A DNA stretch of 64,000 nucleotides. It comes from Clostridiales bacterium (lineage in GTDB: Bacteria; Bacillota; Clostridia; Saccharofermentanales; Saccharofermentanaceae). Location of the stretch: assembly GCA_017940895.1 (NCBI GenBank), contig JAGAXM010000006.1:83045-147044 (forward strand). Direction: 5' to 3'. The first letter of the stretch is position 1; each line of letters begins with the position of its first letter. Below, piece after piece: positions 8,504-15,618 of the stretch. The notes under the pieces were generated by a model that was given only the letters and a program-made list of their open reading frames with translations, ran no database searches and was not told where the DNA came from. The position numbers and the translations under genes are program-made.

Positions 8504-9457
8504 TCAGATCATTCTCCTGATCTTGTCGTTAAGTGTCGCGATATAAGCTGTCTTATGCCAGGGCATCTCGGGGCACTGAATGAGTCCCTTCTTGATAGCG
8601 TCTACGCATGCAAGGATCTCTACCGCATAGGAATTGATGCCTTCGCGCTCTGCGCTGTCGATGAGCTTACCCTGTGTGTCATAAAGCTCGATCTTCTCGT
8701 AATCGTTGATATTCTTGATCTTGATGTATCCGTTCTCGCCGATAACGGAACCGTCCTTATCGGTAAAGGAAGCTACCGTAACGAAAGATACAGCCAATGC
8801 GCCGTCATGAGGAATCTCGAGAACGGTACTGACGTCCTTCTCGACACCGGTCGAATACTTGTGGGCAAATACCGACACGGGCTCGAGGTTCTCACCGTAA
8901 ATGCTGACTGCAAGATTAGTAGGATATACGCCGAGGTCCAAGTGAGCTCCGCCTCCGAGCGTGGGATCCGTGATCCTCTGAACATTCTCGACATTGTAAC
9001 CGAGGTTGGACTGGATATATCTTACGGCACCAATCTTGCCGGACTCGATCCACTTGATCATCTTCTTGTGAAGTGGTGCGAAAGATGTCCACATAGCCTC
9101 GCATACGAACACGCCTCTGTTCTTAGCCTCAGTAAAGATGCTGTCCGCTTCCTCGCGGCTCATTACGAACGGCTTTTCGACGAGTACGTTCATGCGGTTC
9201 TTGACGCACATGACCGCGTTCTCGTAGTGGAACGTATTGGGTGTGGCGATATATACAAGATCGATATCCTTCTGGCGGGTCATCTGCTCGTAAGAGCCCA
9301 AAGGCTTGGCATCGGGGCAGTTCTGCTTAACGAACTTATTGGCACGTGCCTTCTCTCTTGAAGCTACGGCAACCACCTCAATGTCTTCGAGATCCTTGAT
9401 ACTCGCGATCATTCTTGCTGCCATTGTTCCGCATCCGATAATTCCGATCTTGAACAT
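8504..9457 (-). CDS. Gfo/Idh/MocA-family NAD(P)-dependent oxidoreductase
   Basis: The protein has 317 residues with an N-terminal Rossmann motif GIIGCGTMAARM, the family motif EKPFVMSREEAD near residue 95, and a C-terminal alpha/beta domain beginning with LGGGAHLDLGVYPTNL. Such enzymes oxidise or epimerise sugars, inositols and related polyols. Nothing in the neighbourhood (sirtuin, trpS, methyltransferase) points to a substrate. A ribosome site (AGAGGTGA) precedes ATG 9457. Confidence 0.85.
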   Translation of the reverse strand: MFKIGIIGCGTMAARMIASIKDLEDIEVVAVASREKARANKFVKQNCPDAKPLGSYEQMTRQKDIDLVYIATPNTFHYENAVMCVKNRMNVLVEKPFVMSREEADSIFTEAKNRGVFVCEAMWTSFAPLHKKMIKWIESGKIGAVRYIQSNLGYNVENVQRITDPTLGGGAHLDLGVYPTNLAVSIYGENLEPVSVFAHKYSTGVEKDVSTVLEIPHDGALAVSFVTVASFTDKDGSVIGENGYIKIKNINDYEKIELYDTQGKLIDSAEREGINSYAVEILACVDAIKKGLIQCPEMPWHKTAYIATLNDKIRRMI

Positions 9458-9478
9458 TTCTTATCACCTCTGTTTTTA

Positions 9479-10228
9479 TTAATATAATTCGATCATCCCG
9501 AGAACCTTGGATATGCTCTCGTGGAAAACAAGCTTTGCCATTCTGTCCGCGCCCGTTACGTCGCGGTTGATGATAATAAGATTCTTGCCTCTGAACAGAT
9601 ATGCGAGTGAAGCCGCGGGATTTACCACAAGCGATGTGCCGCCGATGATAAGGCAGTCGGCATTGCTTACAAGCTTCATCGAGTTCTGCCATGCATCCTG
9701 GGGAAGGCTCTCGCCGTAAAGCGTAACGTCGGGTCTGATAAGACCTCCGCAGATCTTGCACTTCGGGATATCATCCTCGCACTTGAAGATATAATCCGCA
9801 GGATACTTCTTATGACATCTTGCGCAGTAATTACGAAGCGTGGATCCGTGAACTTCCTGGACATTTACGCTTCCCGCCTTCTGATGAAGTCCGTCGATAT
9901 TCTGCGTGATGATGCCGTCGAGCTTACCCGCTTTCTCCATCTCGGCAAGCTTAATGTGAGCTGCGTTGGGCTCTATGCCCTCACCGTTTAACTTCTGTCT
10001 GTAGAACTCATAGAAAACCTTGGGCTCATCCATGAGGCAGTTGATGGACAGAAGATACTCGGGAGTATATGCATCGAATCTTACATCGTGCTGATTATAA
10101 AGTCCGTCCTTGGACCTGAAGTCGGGAATTCCGCTCTCCGTGGATACTCCGGCACCTCCGAAGAATACGATGTGCTCGGATTCTTTAATGATCTGGTTTA
10201 ATTCTTCGTACTGTGCCGTGTAATCCAT
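9479..10228 (-). CDS. NAD-dependent protein deacylase, Sir2 family
   Basis: Sirtuins remove acyl groups from lysines using NAD. This 249-residue protein shows the NAD-binding GGAGVSTESGIPDFRS, the catalytic TQNIDGLHQKAG and VHGS with the general-base His, and a zinc module of four cysteines (CARC near residue 124 and CKIC some 20-25 residues later). It sits between trpS (6 bp upstream) and the oxidoreductase gene. Its length and motifs fit an active single-domain bacterial sirtuin. Confidence 0.93.
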   Translation of the reverse strand: MDYTAQYEELNQIIKESEHIVFFGGAGVSTESGIPDFRSKDGLYNQHDVRFDAYTPEYLLSINCLMDEPKVFYEFYRQKLNGEGIEPNAAHIKLAEMEKAGKLDGIITQNIDGLHQKAGSVNVQEVHGSTLRNYCARCHKKYPADYIFKCEDDIPKCKICGGLIRPDVTLYGESLPQDAWQNSMKLVSNADCLIIGGTSLVVNPAASLAYLFRGKNLIIINRDVTGADRMAKLVFHESISKVLGMIELY

Positions 10229-10233
10229 AAGCT

Positions 10234-11322
10234 TTACCCGTTAAACTTGTCCTGCCAGGACTTGATCAACGCCTCGTCCTCGAAGTAGTTGATCTTCATC
10301 GCATCCTTAAGCTCAGCCAGAGTCTTGCCAGCTTCTACGCGTGCCGCATCTGTACCCTTCTTAAGAACATCAACAACATAAGGAATATCCTTCTGAAGTT
10401 CTTCTCTTCTTGCTCTGATGGGAGCAAGCTCATCCTCGAGAACATTGATGAGGAACTTCTTTACCTTAACGTCGCCTAAGCCGCCTCTCTGGTAATGCTC
10501 CTTCATCTCTTCGAGGCTCTTATGCTCGTTCTCGAACTTCTCGAAATGTTCGGGCTTGCAGAAAGCGTCGAGGTATGTGAATACCGTGTTGCCCTCGAGC
10601 GAACCCGGATCTTCCACTCTCAAGTGGTTGGGATCCGTGAACATACCCATAACCTTCTTCTTTACCACATCAGCGGGATCCGACAGGTAGATGCAGTTGC
10701 CCAGGGACTTACTCATCTTAGCCTTACCGTCCGTACCGGGAAGTCTGGAGCAGACCTCGTTGGTAGGCAGAAGAGCCTCGGGTCTTACAAGGCAGTCCGT
10801 CTTGTAAACCGTGTTAAATCTGTGAACGATCTCCTGTGCCTGCTCGATCATCGGGAGCTGGTCCTCACCTACGGGAACCGTAGTAGCCTTGAATGCCGTG
10901 ATATCTGCAGTCTGGCTGATCGGGTAGCAGAAGAAACCTACGGGGATAGAAGCCTCGAAGTTTCGAAGCTGGATCTCAGCCTTAACCGTAGGATTACGCT
11001 GCAGTCTTGAGACCGTAAGCATGTTCATATAATAGAATGTGAGCTCTGTAAGCTCCGATATCTCTGACTGAATCAGAATATTGGACTTCTCGGGATCGAT
11101 ACCGCATGATAAGTAGTCCAATGCTACCTCGATGATGTTCTCCCTGATCTTCTCAGGATTATCAACGTTATCAGTGAGCGCCTGTGCATCGGCGATCATG
11201 ATGAATATCTTCTCGTACTCGCCTGAATTCTGAAGTTCTACTCTTCTTCTTAACGAACCTACATAGTGTCCGATATGAAGCCTTCCGGTCGGTCTGTCGC
11301 CGGTCAGGATGATTTTACCCAT
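10234..11322 (-). CDS. trpS: Tryptophanyl-tRNA synthetase
   Basis: This class I aminoacyl-tRNA synthetase charges tRNA-Trp. It has the HIGH motif in [12 protein letters not shown] near the N-terminus and KMSKS in [11 protein letters not shown]. At 362 residues it is slightly longer than the common form of about 330. Upstream are a GGAGG ribosome site, a hairpin that ends the rqcP transcript, and a promoter-like pair overlapping that hairpin. No T-box leader is present, as only about 150 bp separate it from rqcP. Confidence 0.96.
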   Translation of the reverse strand: MGKIILTGDRPTGRLHIGHYVGSLRRRVELQNSGEYEKIFIMIADAQALTDNVDNPEKIRENIIEVALDYLSCGIDPEKSNILIQSEISELTELTFYYMNMLTVSRLQRNPTVKAEIQLRNFEASIPVGFFCYPISQTADITAFKATTVPVGEDQLPMIEQAQEIVHRFNTVYKTDCLVRPEALLPTNEVCSRLPGTDGKAKMSKSLGNCIYLSDPADVVKKKVMGMFTDPNHLRVEDPGSLEGNTVFTYLDAFCKPEHFEKFENEHKSLEEMKEHYQRGGLGDVKVKKFLINVLEDELAPIRARREELQKDIPYVVDVLKKGTDAARVEAGKTLAELKDAMKINYFEDEALIKSWQDKFNG

Positions 11323-11333
11323 AATTTCCTCCG

Positions 11334-11375
11334 AACAAAAAACAAAGTCCCCTTATTTTATATTAATAAGGGGAC
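11334..11375 (-). terminator. Intrinsic terminator of the dnaX-ybaB-recR-rqcP transcript
   Basis: A perfect 11-bp stem GTCCCCTTATT / AATAAGGGGAC (11347-11357 and 11365-11375) has a 7-nt loop and is followed on the minus strand by TTTGTTTTTTG. It lies between rqcP and trpS. Confidence 0.85.
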
Positions 11376-11383
11376 GTTTTCAA
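11355..11383 (-). promoter_or_regulatory. Candidate trpS promoter overlapping the terminator hairpin
   Basis: On the minus strand TTGAAA (11383-11378), a 17-nt spacer and TAAAAT (11360-11355) fit a sigma-A promoter. Its spacer and -10 lie inside the rqcP terminator hairpin, so read-through and trpS initiation use the same DNA. Confidence 0.5.
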
Positions 11384-11401
11384 TTAATGTGCTTAATTCA
11401 A

Positions 11402-11479
11402 AACTCTTCTGAGTTGTGTAAGTTCGCTGAGCGGACTTACGCACAAGCGCAGCGCGGAGTACGTAGCGAAGCAACTTAC
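11402..11479. repeat. Nested inverted repeats 3' of rqcP
   Basis: A 10-bp stem GTAAGTTCGC / GCGGACTTAC (11418-11427 and 11431-11440, one G-U pair) has a 3-nt loop. A 5-bp AACTC/GAGTT hairpin is at 11402-11415. AACTTAC at 11473-11479, overlapping the rqcP stop, is a second match to the GTAAGTT arm. The transcript end of rqcP could therefore fold in alternative ways. Confidence 0.5.
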
Positions 11480-11736
11480 ATCAATTCATACATGGAGTCG
11501 GCATCTTCCTTGCGGATCGACGGAGCCAGAGACAATACGCGGAAACCTACCGTGCCGTTACCGAACTCGATCGTAACTTCATCTCCGACCTTGAGCCTTA
11601 CCGAAGGCTTCGCGGGACGCCCGTTTACGGTAACTCTTCCCGCGTCACACACGTCGTTCGCGACCTGGCGCCGCTTGATGATACGCGACACCTTAAGGAA
11701 TTTATCGAGCCTCATGCCGTCATTCTTATCTGCCAT
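11476..11736 (-). CDS. rqcP: RqcP (YabO-type) S4-domain RNA-binding protein
   Basis: This 86-residue S4-domain protein has MRLDKFLKVSRIIKRRQVAN at its start, then GRVTVNGRPAKPS and VGDEVTIEFG, matching YabO/RqcP. RqcP works with RqcH in ribosome-associated quality control, stabilising peptidyl-tRNA on split 50S subunits during alanine tailing. The start forms a TAATG overlap with recR. A C-terminal acidic extension ends in MYELM, as in RqcP relatives. Confidence 0.88.
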   Translation of the reverse strand: MADKNDGMRLDKFLKVSRIIKRRQVANDVCDAGRVTVNGRPAKPSVRLKVGDEVTIEFGNGTVGFRVLSLAPSIRKEDADSMYELM

Positions 11737-12344
11737 TACGAACCTACCTGTTTACGACCCTTAAGCGCATTCGCGAGCGTCAGGTCATCTGCAAACTTAA
11801 TATCGGATCCCATCGGAAGACCCGAAGCAAGCCTTGTTACCTTGATGCCGGTAGACCCGAGAAGGCGCGAGATATAAAGCGCGGTCGCATTTCCTTCCGC
11901 ATTCTGGTTCGTCGCCACGATGACTTCTTTTATCTCAGGGTGCTCCGTAAGCCTCGCGAAAAGCTCGGATATCGTAATATCATTCATATTCATGTTGCCC
12001 ACGGGATTAAAGACTCCGTGAAGCACATGGTAAAGACCGTTGTACTCGTGCATTCTCTCGAATACGGAAACCTCACTCGGAGACTCCACGACACAGACGG
12101 TGCTCGTGTCTCTCTTCGGATCCGAACATATGGGACACGGATCGCTGTCCGTGAAGTTCTGACAGATGCTGCAGCGCTTCGTAAGCCTTCTTGCTTCGAC
12201 TATCGCGCCGGTTAAAGCATCCGCCTCCTCCTGAGACATCGCCAATATGGAAAAAGCCAGCTTCTGCGCCGACTTTCCTCCGATACCGGGAAGCGATCCC
12301 AGCTTTGATATAAGATTCTGAACTGAAGGGGAATATCTTGCCAT
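11736..12344 (-). CDS. recR: Recombination mediator RecR
   Basis: RecR with RecO and RecF loads RecA onto gapped DNA. The 202 residues show the N-terminal helix-hairpin-helix (LGSLPGIGGKSAQKLAF), a zinc module (CSICQNFTDSDPCPIC), and a Toprim domain (TVCVVESPSEVSVFERM and later TRLASGLPMGSDIKFAD). It follows ybaB by 1 bp in the conserved dnaX-ybaB-recR order. Confidence 0.97.
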   Translation of the reverse strand: MARYSPSVQNLISKLGSLPGIGGKSAQKLAFSILAMSQEEADALTGAIVEARRLTKRCSICQNFTDSDPCPICSDPKRDTSTVCVVESPSEVSVFERMHEYNGLYHVLHGVFNPVGNMNMNDITISELFARLTEHPEIKEVIVATNQNAEGNATALYISRLLGSTGIKVTRLASGLPMGSDIKFADDLTLANALKGRKQVGS

Positions 12345-12345
12345 A

Positions 12346-12684
12346 TCAGAAAGGCATCTTAACTCCGCCTGTTACCTTATTCATCATCTCCGTAGACTTA
12401 GCCTCAAGCTCGTCATTTGCCTGATTGTAAGCAGCTGTGATGAGATCTGCGAGCATCTCGGCATCATCCGGATCGATTACTTCAGGTGCGATCTCGAGGT
12501 TGTAGATCTTGTGGTCGCCGCCGAGAACGATCTTAACCTTGTCTCCGCCTGCAGTGCCTGAGATTCTCAACTGCTTGATCTCGATCTGAACATTCTCGAG
12601 CTCCTTCTGCATCTTCTGAGCCTGAGCCATGAGATTTCCCATGCCGCCCATTCCGCCGGGCATACCCTTGAATCCTTTTGCCAT
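12346..12684 (-). CDS. YbaB/EbfC-family nucleoid-associated protein
   Basis: A 112-residue DNA-binding dimer of the YbaB/EbfC family, with a Gly/Met-rich N-terminus (MAKGFKGMPGGMGGMGNLM), a helix LMAQAQKMQKELENVQ and the family core VKIVLGGDHKIYNLEIAPEV. These proteins coat DNA non-specifically and are usually encoded between dnaX and recR, as here. A GGAGGATAA site precedes the start. Confidence 0.94.
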   Translation of the reverse strand: MAKGFKGMPGGMGGMGNLMAQAQKMQKELENVQIEIKQLRISGTAGGDKVKIVLGGDHKIYNLEIAPEVIDPDDAEMLADLITAAYNQANDELEAKSTEMMNKVTGGVKMPF

Positions 12685-12744
12685 TATCTTATCCTCCGAT
12701 AGATTATCTTAATTAACCTGCATATTGTACCATACGGTTCGGCA

Positions 12745-15156
12745 TCACTCATCACCGAAATGTATCTCGGTATTAATGCCCGCCTCGCCTAAGCTGTTTA
12801 TAAAGTCCGCCGCCGGATCAGCCTCGGGCGCTTCGTCCGAGAACACCACAGACGGAACTTCCTGTCCCGGATGCTCAGCCATGAACTTATTCTCCACGTT
12901 ATCGTACTGGCGCTGAGTGCAGGAGAATACCTGCTTGGCACCGGGGATCCTCTGTTTGATCATGGAAGATACCTGCTTAAAGCCCTGATCTCCTCCGAGA
13001 CTTCTCGCATCGTTCGGGTCACCGCTTGCGATGATGATATACGCACCGCTTCCGAGCAGCGCGAGACGCGAGCTTGCCAATATCTGTCCGAGATGACGGT
13101 CCTGCTCATATACGCGGGACTTGATCTCAAGCCATACCTGCCTCGGATCCTCTTCGTGCACAGGCTGCTTCGAAGTAACGATCGGCGACTTCTCGACAGC
13201 CGTAGACAGAGCGGATCTCTTGGTCTCACCGATGCGTCCTGTAGGAGCCTGAAGATCTTCATCCTCGTCGCCGAACGAGAGATGTGCGGGAGCAGGCGAA
13301 GATTCCTCGTCCTCTTCATCATCGTCATCGGAACCCAGATCCTCCATCGATATATCATCCAGAACGGAATCAGACAGATTCGCGAATATTCCGACCTTGG
13401 GAGGCTCGGTATTATCACTCTCACTGAAGAACAGGCCTATCTGATTATCAAAAGGTTTATCTTCATCAGGGATCTCATCTTCCGCAGGCGCCGCAGGTGC
13501 AGGCGGGAAAGGAGGAACAAAGGAAGACTCTTCATGCTGTTCAGGCTCTTCGAGTTCTTCTTCATCGAGTTCGGGCTCTTCCGGAGCCTTAGCGATCGGA
13601 GGGACAGGCGGCTCTTCCTTCTTCTCTTCCTCGGGCTTCTTGCCGAGAAGATCAGCCGTCCTCGCCTTCAATTCTTCAAGCTTATCCAAAGATCCGAGGA
13701 TACCCGGCTTCTTTTCAGTCTCAGAAGCTTCCTCCTTGGGTTCTTCGGGCTTAGGCTCCTCGTTCTTGGACGCCTCCGTCTTTTTCGCGAAAGGAGACGG
13801 CTTCGCTATGGCAGGCACAGGCTTCTGTTCGGGTTCCGGCTTTGACTCATGAGCAGGCGTCTCTTCTGTCTTGGGAGCAGGCTCTTCCGCCTTTTTCTCA
13901 GGTTCCGGTGTCTTCTCTGCCGGCGCAGGTGCAGACTCAGCCGGAGCGGGAGCCGGTGCAGGCGCCGAAGCATGAACTTCAACCTTACCCTCCGATATCT
14001 TCTTTGCAGCCTCAGCCTGAAGCTTACTGAAGTCAGGGATAACGAGAGGCGCTTCATCCATCTTAATCCTGCGTCCGCACAAACGGAGCATCGCGATCTC
14101 GAAGCTCGTTCTTACGGAAGGAGACCACTTAAGGTCTGATACTATCTTCGAGAATGAAGCTATAAAGCCGGTTAACGTCTGTGAATTCGTAAGGTTCGCG
14201 ACCTCATACATACGCTTCAGCGACTTCGTCGAGGCGGGTATAAGCTTTATCGGATCCGGAACAACTCTTACGATGAGAAGGTTCCTGAAATACTCTGCAA
14301 GGTCCAGCGTAAACTGAATAAAATCACGTCCGCTGTCAGCGAGCTCCTTGCACTTCACGGGCAGCTTGTCGAAGCTTCCCTCTATAAGGATAGTCGCGAA
14401 GTCCGCGATAAAATCAATATTAACGGTACCCGTCATCTCCTCGATCGCCTCGGGAGTAATAAGTTCACCCGATGCCATCGCTGCAGCCTGATCAAGGAAG
14501 GAAATAGCGTCTCTCATGGCGCCGTCGCTCATCGAAGCGATAAGATCGAGCGCCTCGTCGCTGCATTTAATGCTCTCCTTATCGCAGATATAACGAAGTC
14601 TGCCCTTGATAGCTTCGAGGGAGATGCGTCTGAAATCAAATCTCTGGCATCTTGAAAGTATCGTCTGCGGGATCTGGTGCGGCTCTGTCGTCGCGAAAAG
14701 GAATACTGCATGCGCCGGGGGTTCCTCCAAAGTCTTGAGCAGAGCATTAAATGCCTCTGTCGTGATCATGTGGACCTCGTCTATGATATATACTTTATAC
14801 TTGGCGCGTGAAGGAGCGTAACTTACTTCTTCGCAGATACTTCTTATATTATCTATGCTTCTGTTGGATGCGGCATCGATCTCGATAACGTCCATAAGCG
14901 AACCATCGAGGATGCCCTTACATACAGCACATTCATTACAAGGATTTCCGTTTACGGGATTCTCACAGTTAATGGCTCTTGAGAACACCCTCGCGATGGA
15001 AGTCTTGCCTGTTCCCCTCTGACCGCAGAACAGATAGGCGTGACCTATCTTGCCTGTAAGCACTGTTTTTCTTAACGTGGCAACAGGAGCCTTTTGTTCT
15101 ACGATCTCATCAAAGTTTGCCGGTCTGAACTGTCTGTATAGAGCCTGATATTCCAT
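12745..15156 (-). CDS. dnaX: DNA polymerase III subunit tau/gamma
   Basis: DnaX is the clamp-loader ATPase of the replicase. Walker A is FCGQRGTGKTS, the zinc module has four Cys between about residues 62 and 80, Walker B is YIIDEVHM and the sensor/arginine finger region is TILSRCQRFDF. After the collar (about residue 400) comes an unusually long, low-complexity Pro/Glu/Ala/Lys linker of roughly 280 residues, then a small C-terminal domain. I start at ATG 15156: GGGGAG lies 6 nt upstream, and the longer open frame to 15309 runs through the SRP RNA gene. The product has 803 residues. Confidence 0.95.
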   Translation of the reverse strand: MEYQALYRQFRPANFDEIVEQKAPVATLRKTVLTGKIGHAYLFCGQRGTGKTSIARVFSRAINCENPVNGNPCNECAVCKGILDGSLMDVIEIDAASNRSIDNIRSICEEVSYAPSRAKYKVYIIDEVHMITTEAFNALLKTLEEPPAHAVFLFATTEPHQIPQTILSRCQRFDFRRISLEAIKGRLRYICDKESIKCSDEALDLIASMSDGAMRDAISFLDQAAAMASGELITPEAIEEMTGTVNIDFIADFATILIEGSFDKLPVKCKELADSGRDFIQFTLDLAEYFRNLLIVRVVPDPIKLIPASTKSLKRMYEVANLTNSQTLTGFIASFSKIVSDLKWSPSVRTSFEIAMLRLCGRRIKMDEAPLVIPDFSKLQAEAAKKISEGKVEVHASAPAPAPAPAESAPAPAEKTPEPEKKAEEPAPKTEETPAHESKPEPEQKPVPAIAKPSPFAKKTEASKNEEPKPEEPKEEASETEKKPGILGSLDKLEELKARTADLLGKKPEEEKKEEPPVPPIAKAPEEPELDEEELEEPEQHEESSFVPPFPPAPAAPAEDEIPDEDKPFDNQIGLFFSESDNTEPPKVGIFANLSDSVLDDISMEDLGSDDDDEEDEESSPAPAHLSFGDEDEDLQAPTGRIGETKRSALSTAVEKSPIVTSKQPVHEEDPRQVWLEIKSRVYEQDRHLGQILASSRLALLGSGAYIIIASGDPNDARSLGGDQGFKQVSSMIKQRIPGAKQVFSCTQRQYDNVENKFMAEHPGQEVPSVVFSDEAPEADPAADFINSLGEAGINTEIHFGDE

Positions 15157-15173
15157 GTTCATCTCCCCTATAT

Positions 15174-15198
15174 CAAAAAAGTTCACACTATCTGAACT
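15174..15198 (-). terminator. Intrinsic terminator of the SRP RNA gene
   Basis: On the minus strand AGTTCA - 7-nt loop - TGAACT (15180-15198) is followed directly by a run of six T (15175-15180). It separates ffs from dnaX, whose ribosome site is only about 10 nt further on. Confidence 0.75.
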
Positions 15199-15200
15199 GC

Positions 15201-15307
15201 GGCCGGACAGGCACCCTCGCGGCACAAACGAAAGACCGCTTACTGCTGCTTCCTTCCGGACCTGACAGGGTTCACGGGATCGAATTGCACGAGACCCGAC
15301 CCCGGCC
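15201..15307 (-). ncRNA. ffs: Signal recognition particle RNA, small bacterial (4.5S-like) type
   Basis: The minus strand carries the SRP RNA apical domain, GTCAGGTCCGGAAGGAAGC followed by AGCAGTAAGCGG, the binding site of Ffh. GGCCGG at the 5' end (15307) pairs with CCGGCC at the 3' end (15201), giving about 107 nt with no Alu domain visible. The position just upstream of dnaX is the usual Firmicutes one. Ends are estimated from the closing stem. Confidence 0.93.
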
Positions 15308-15335
15308 ACAGCTCACATAATGCGAACTACCGAAC

Positions 15336-15361
15336 ATTATAACACAAAAAATATTATTCAA
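15336..15361 (-). promoter_or_regulatory. Candidate ffs promoter
   Basis: On the minus strand a consensus TATAAT (15341-15336) is preceded by TTGAAT at 15361-15356. The 14-nt spacer is short; TTTGAA gives 15. It lies about 30 nt upstream of the mature SRP RNA 5' end, so a processed precursor is likely. Confidence 0.45.
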
Positions 15362-15368
15362 ATTCCCC

Positions 15369-15397
15369 TTGTGCGGATAGGTTTTCTAGTTTACAAT
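15369..15397 (+). promoter_or_regulatory. Promoter of the ilv leader and ilvB-ilvA-ridA operon
   Basis: TTGTGC (15369-15374), a 17-nt spacer and TACAAT (15392-15397) predict initiation near 15404, about 24 nt before the leader peptide start. It diverges from the ffs promoter. Confidence 0.7.
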
Positions 15398-15427
15398 TCA
15401 GCCATCAAACTGAAGGGAAACGACCTG

Positions 15428-15529
15428 ATGATTTATTCGGCATCTGCCATTATTATTATCAGCATTATTATCAGCACGATCATTATTATTGACCGTGTGT
15501 TTTGTCGTTCTGCCCTTCCCCGCTTGTGA
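15428..15529 (+). CDS. Isoleucine-rich leader peptide of the ilv operon
   Basis: A 33-codon reading frame has GAAGGGA 9 nt before its ATG. Twelve of its codons are Ile: one at codon 2, then runs of four, three and four, the last ending at 15490. There are only one Val and two Leu codons. This is the classic design of a translation-sensing attenuator. The last Ile codon lies 13 nt upstream of the antiterminator arm at 15504-15514, so a ribosome waiting for Ile-tRNA would leave that arm free. Ile-specific sensing fits an operon containing threonine deaminase. The frame is small and unnamed, but composition and placement make it convincing. Confidence 0.85.
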   Translation: MIYSASAIIIISIIISTIIIIDRVFCRSALPRL

Positions 15530-15600
15530 ATAACTGATAATCCCGATAGTTGAATAAAGCGAACCGAAGCCCCGGCAGAACGACTGCCGGGGCTTTAATT
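15504..15600 (+). promoter_or_regulatory. Transcription attenuator: antiterminator pairing and terminator hairpin before ilvB
   Basis: The terminator is a perfect 12-bp stem AAGCCCCGGCAG / CTGCCGGGGCTT (15567-15578 and 15584-15595) with loop AACGA, followed by a modest T-tract (TTTAATTT including the last stem base). The segment GTCGTTCTGCC (15504-15514), inside the leader peptide gene, is exactly complementary over 11 nt to GGCAGAACGAC (15574-15584), which covers the end of the 5' arm and the loop. The two pairings exclude each other. Ribosome stalling at the Ile codons would favour the antiterminator; completed translation would mask 15504-15514 and allow termination. Confidence 0.85.
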
Positions 15601-15618
15601 TACCAAACGGAGGTATAC

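Noticed and set aside
11323..11475. T-box riboswitch before trpS
   Set aside because: The interval is too short and has no T-box sequence (TGGNACCGCG-like) or stem I; the hairpin is a plain terminator.
13600..14050. Programmed frameshift in dnaX giving a gamma form
   Set aside because: The linker has only A5 runs (near 13779 and 13885) and no A6-7 slippery site with a clear stimulating stem.
15157..15309. N-terminal extension of dnaX by 51 codons
   Set aside because: It runs through the SRP RNA and its terminator, resembles no DnaX N-terminus, and ATG 15156 has a well placed ribosome site.
15398..15618. T-box riboswitch before ilvB
   Set aside because: No T-box consensus; the leader has a translated Ile-rich peptide and competing stems instead.
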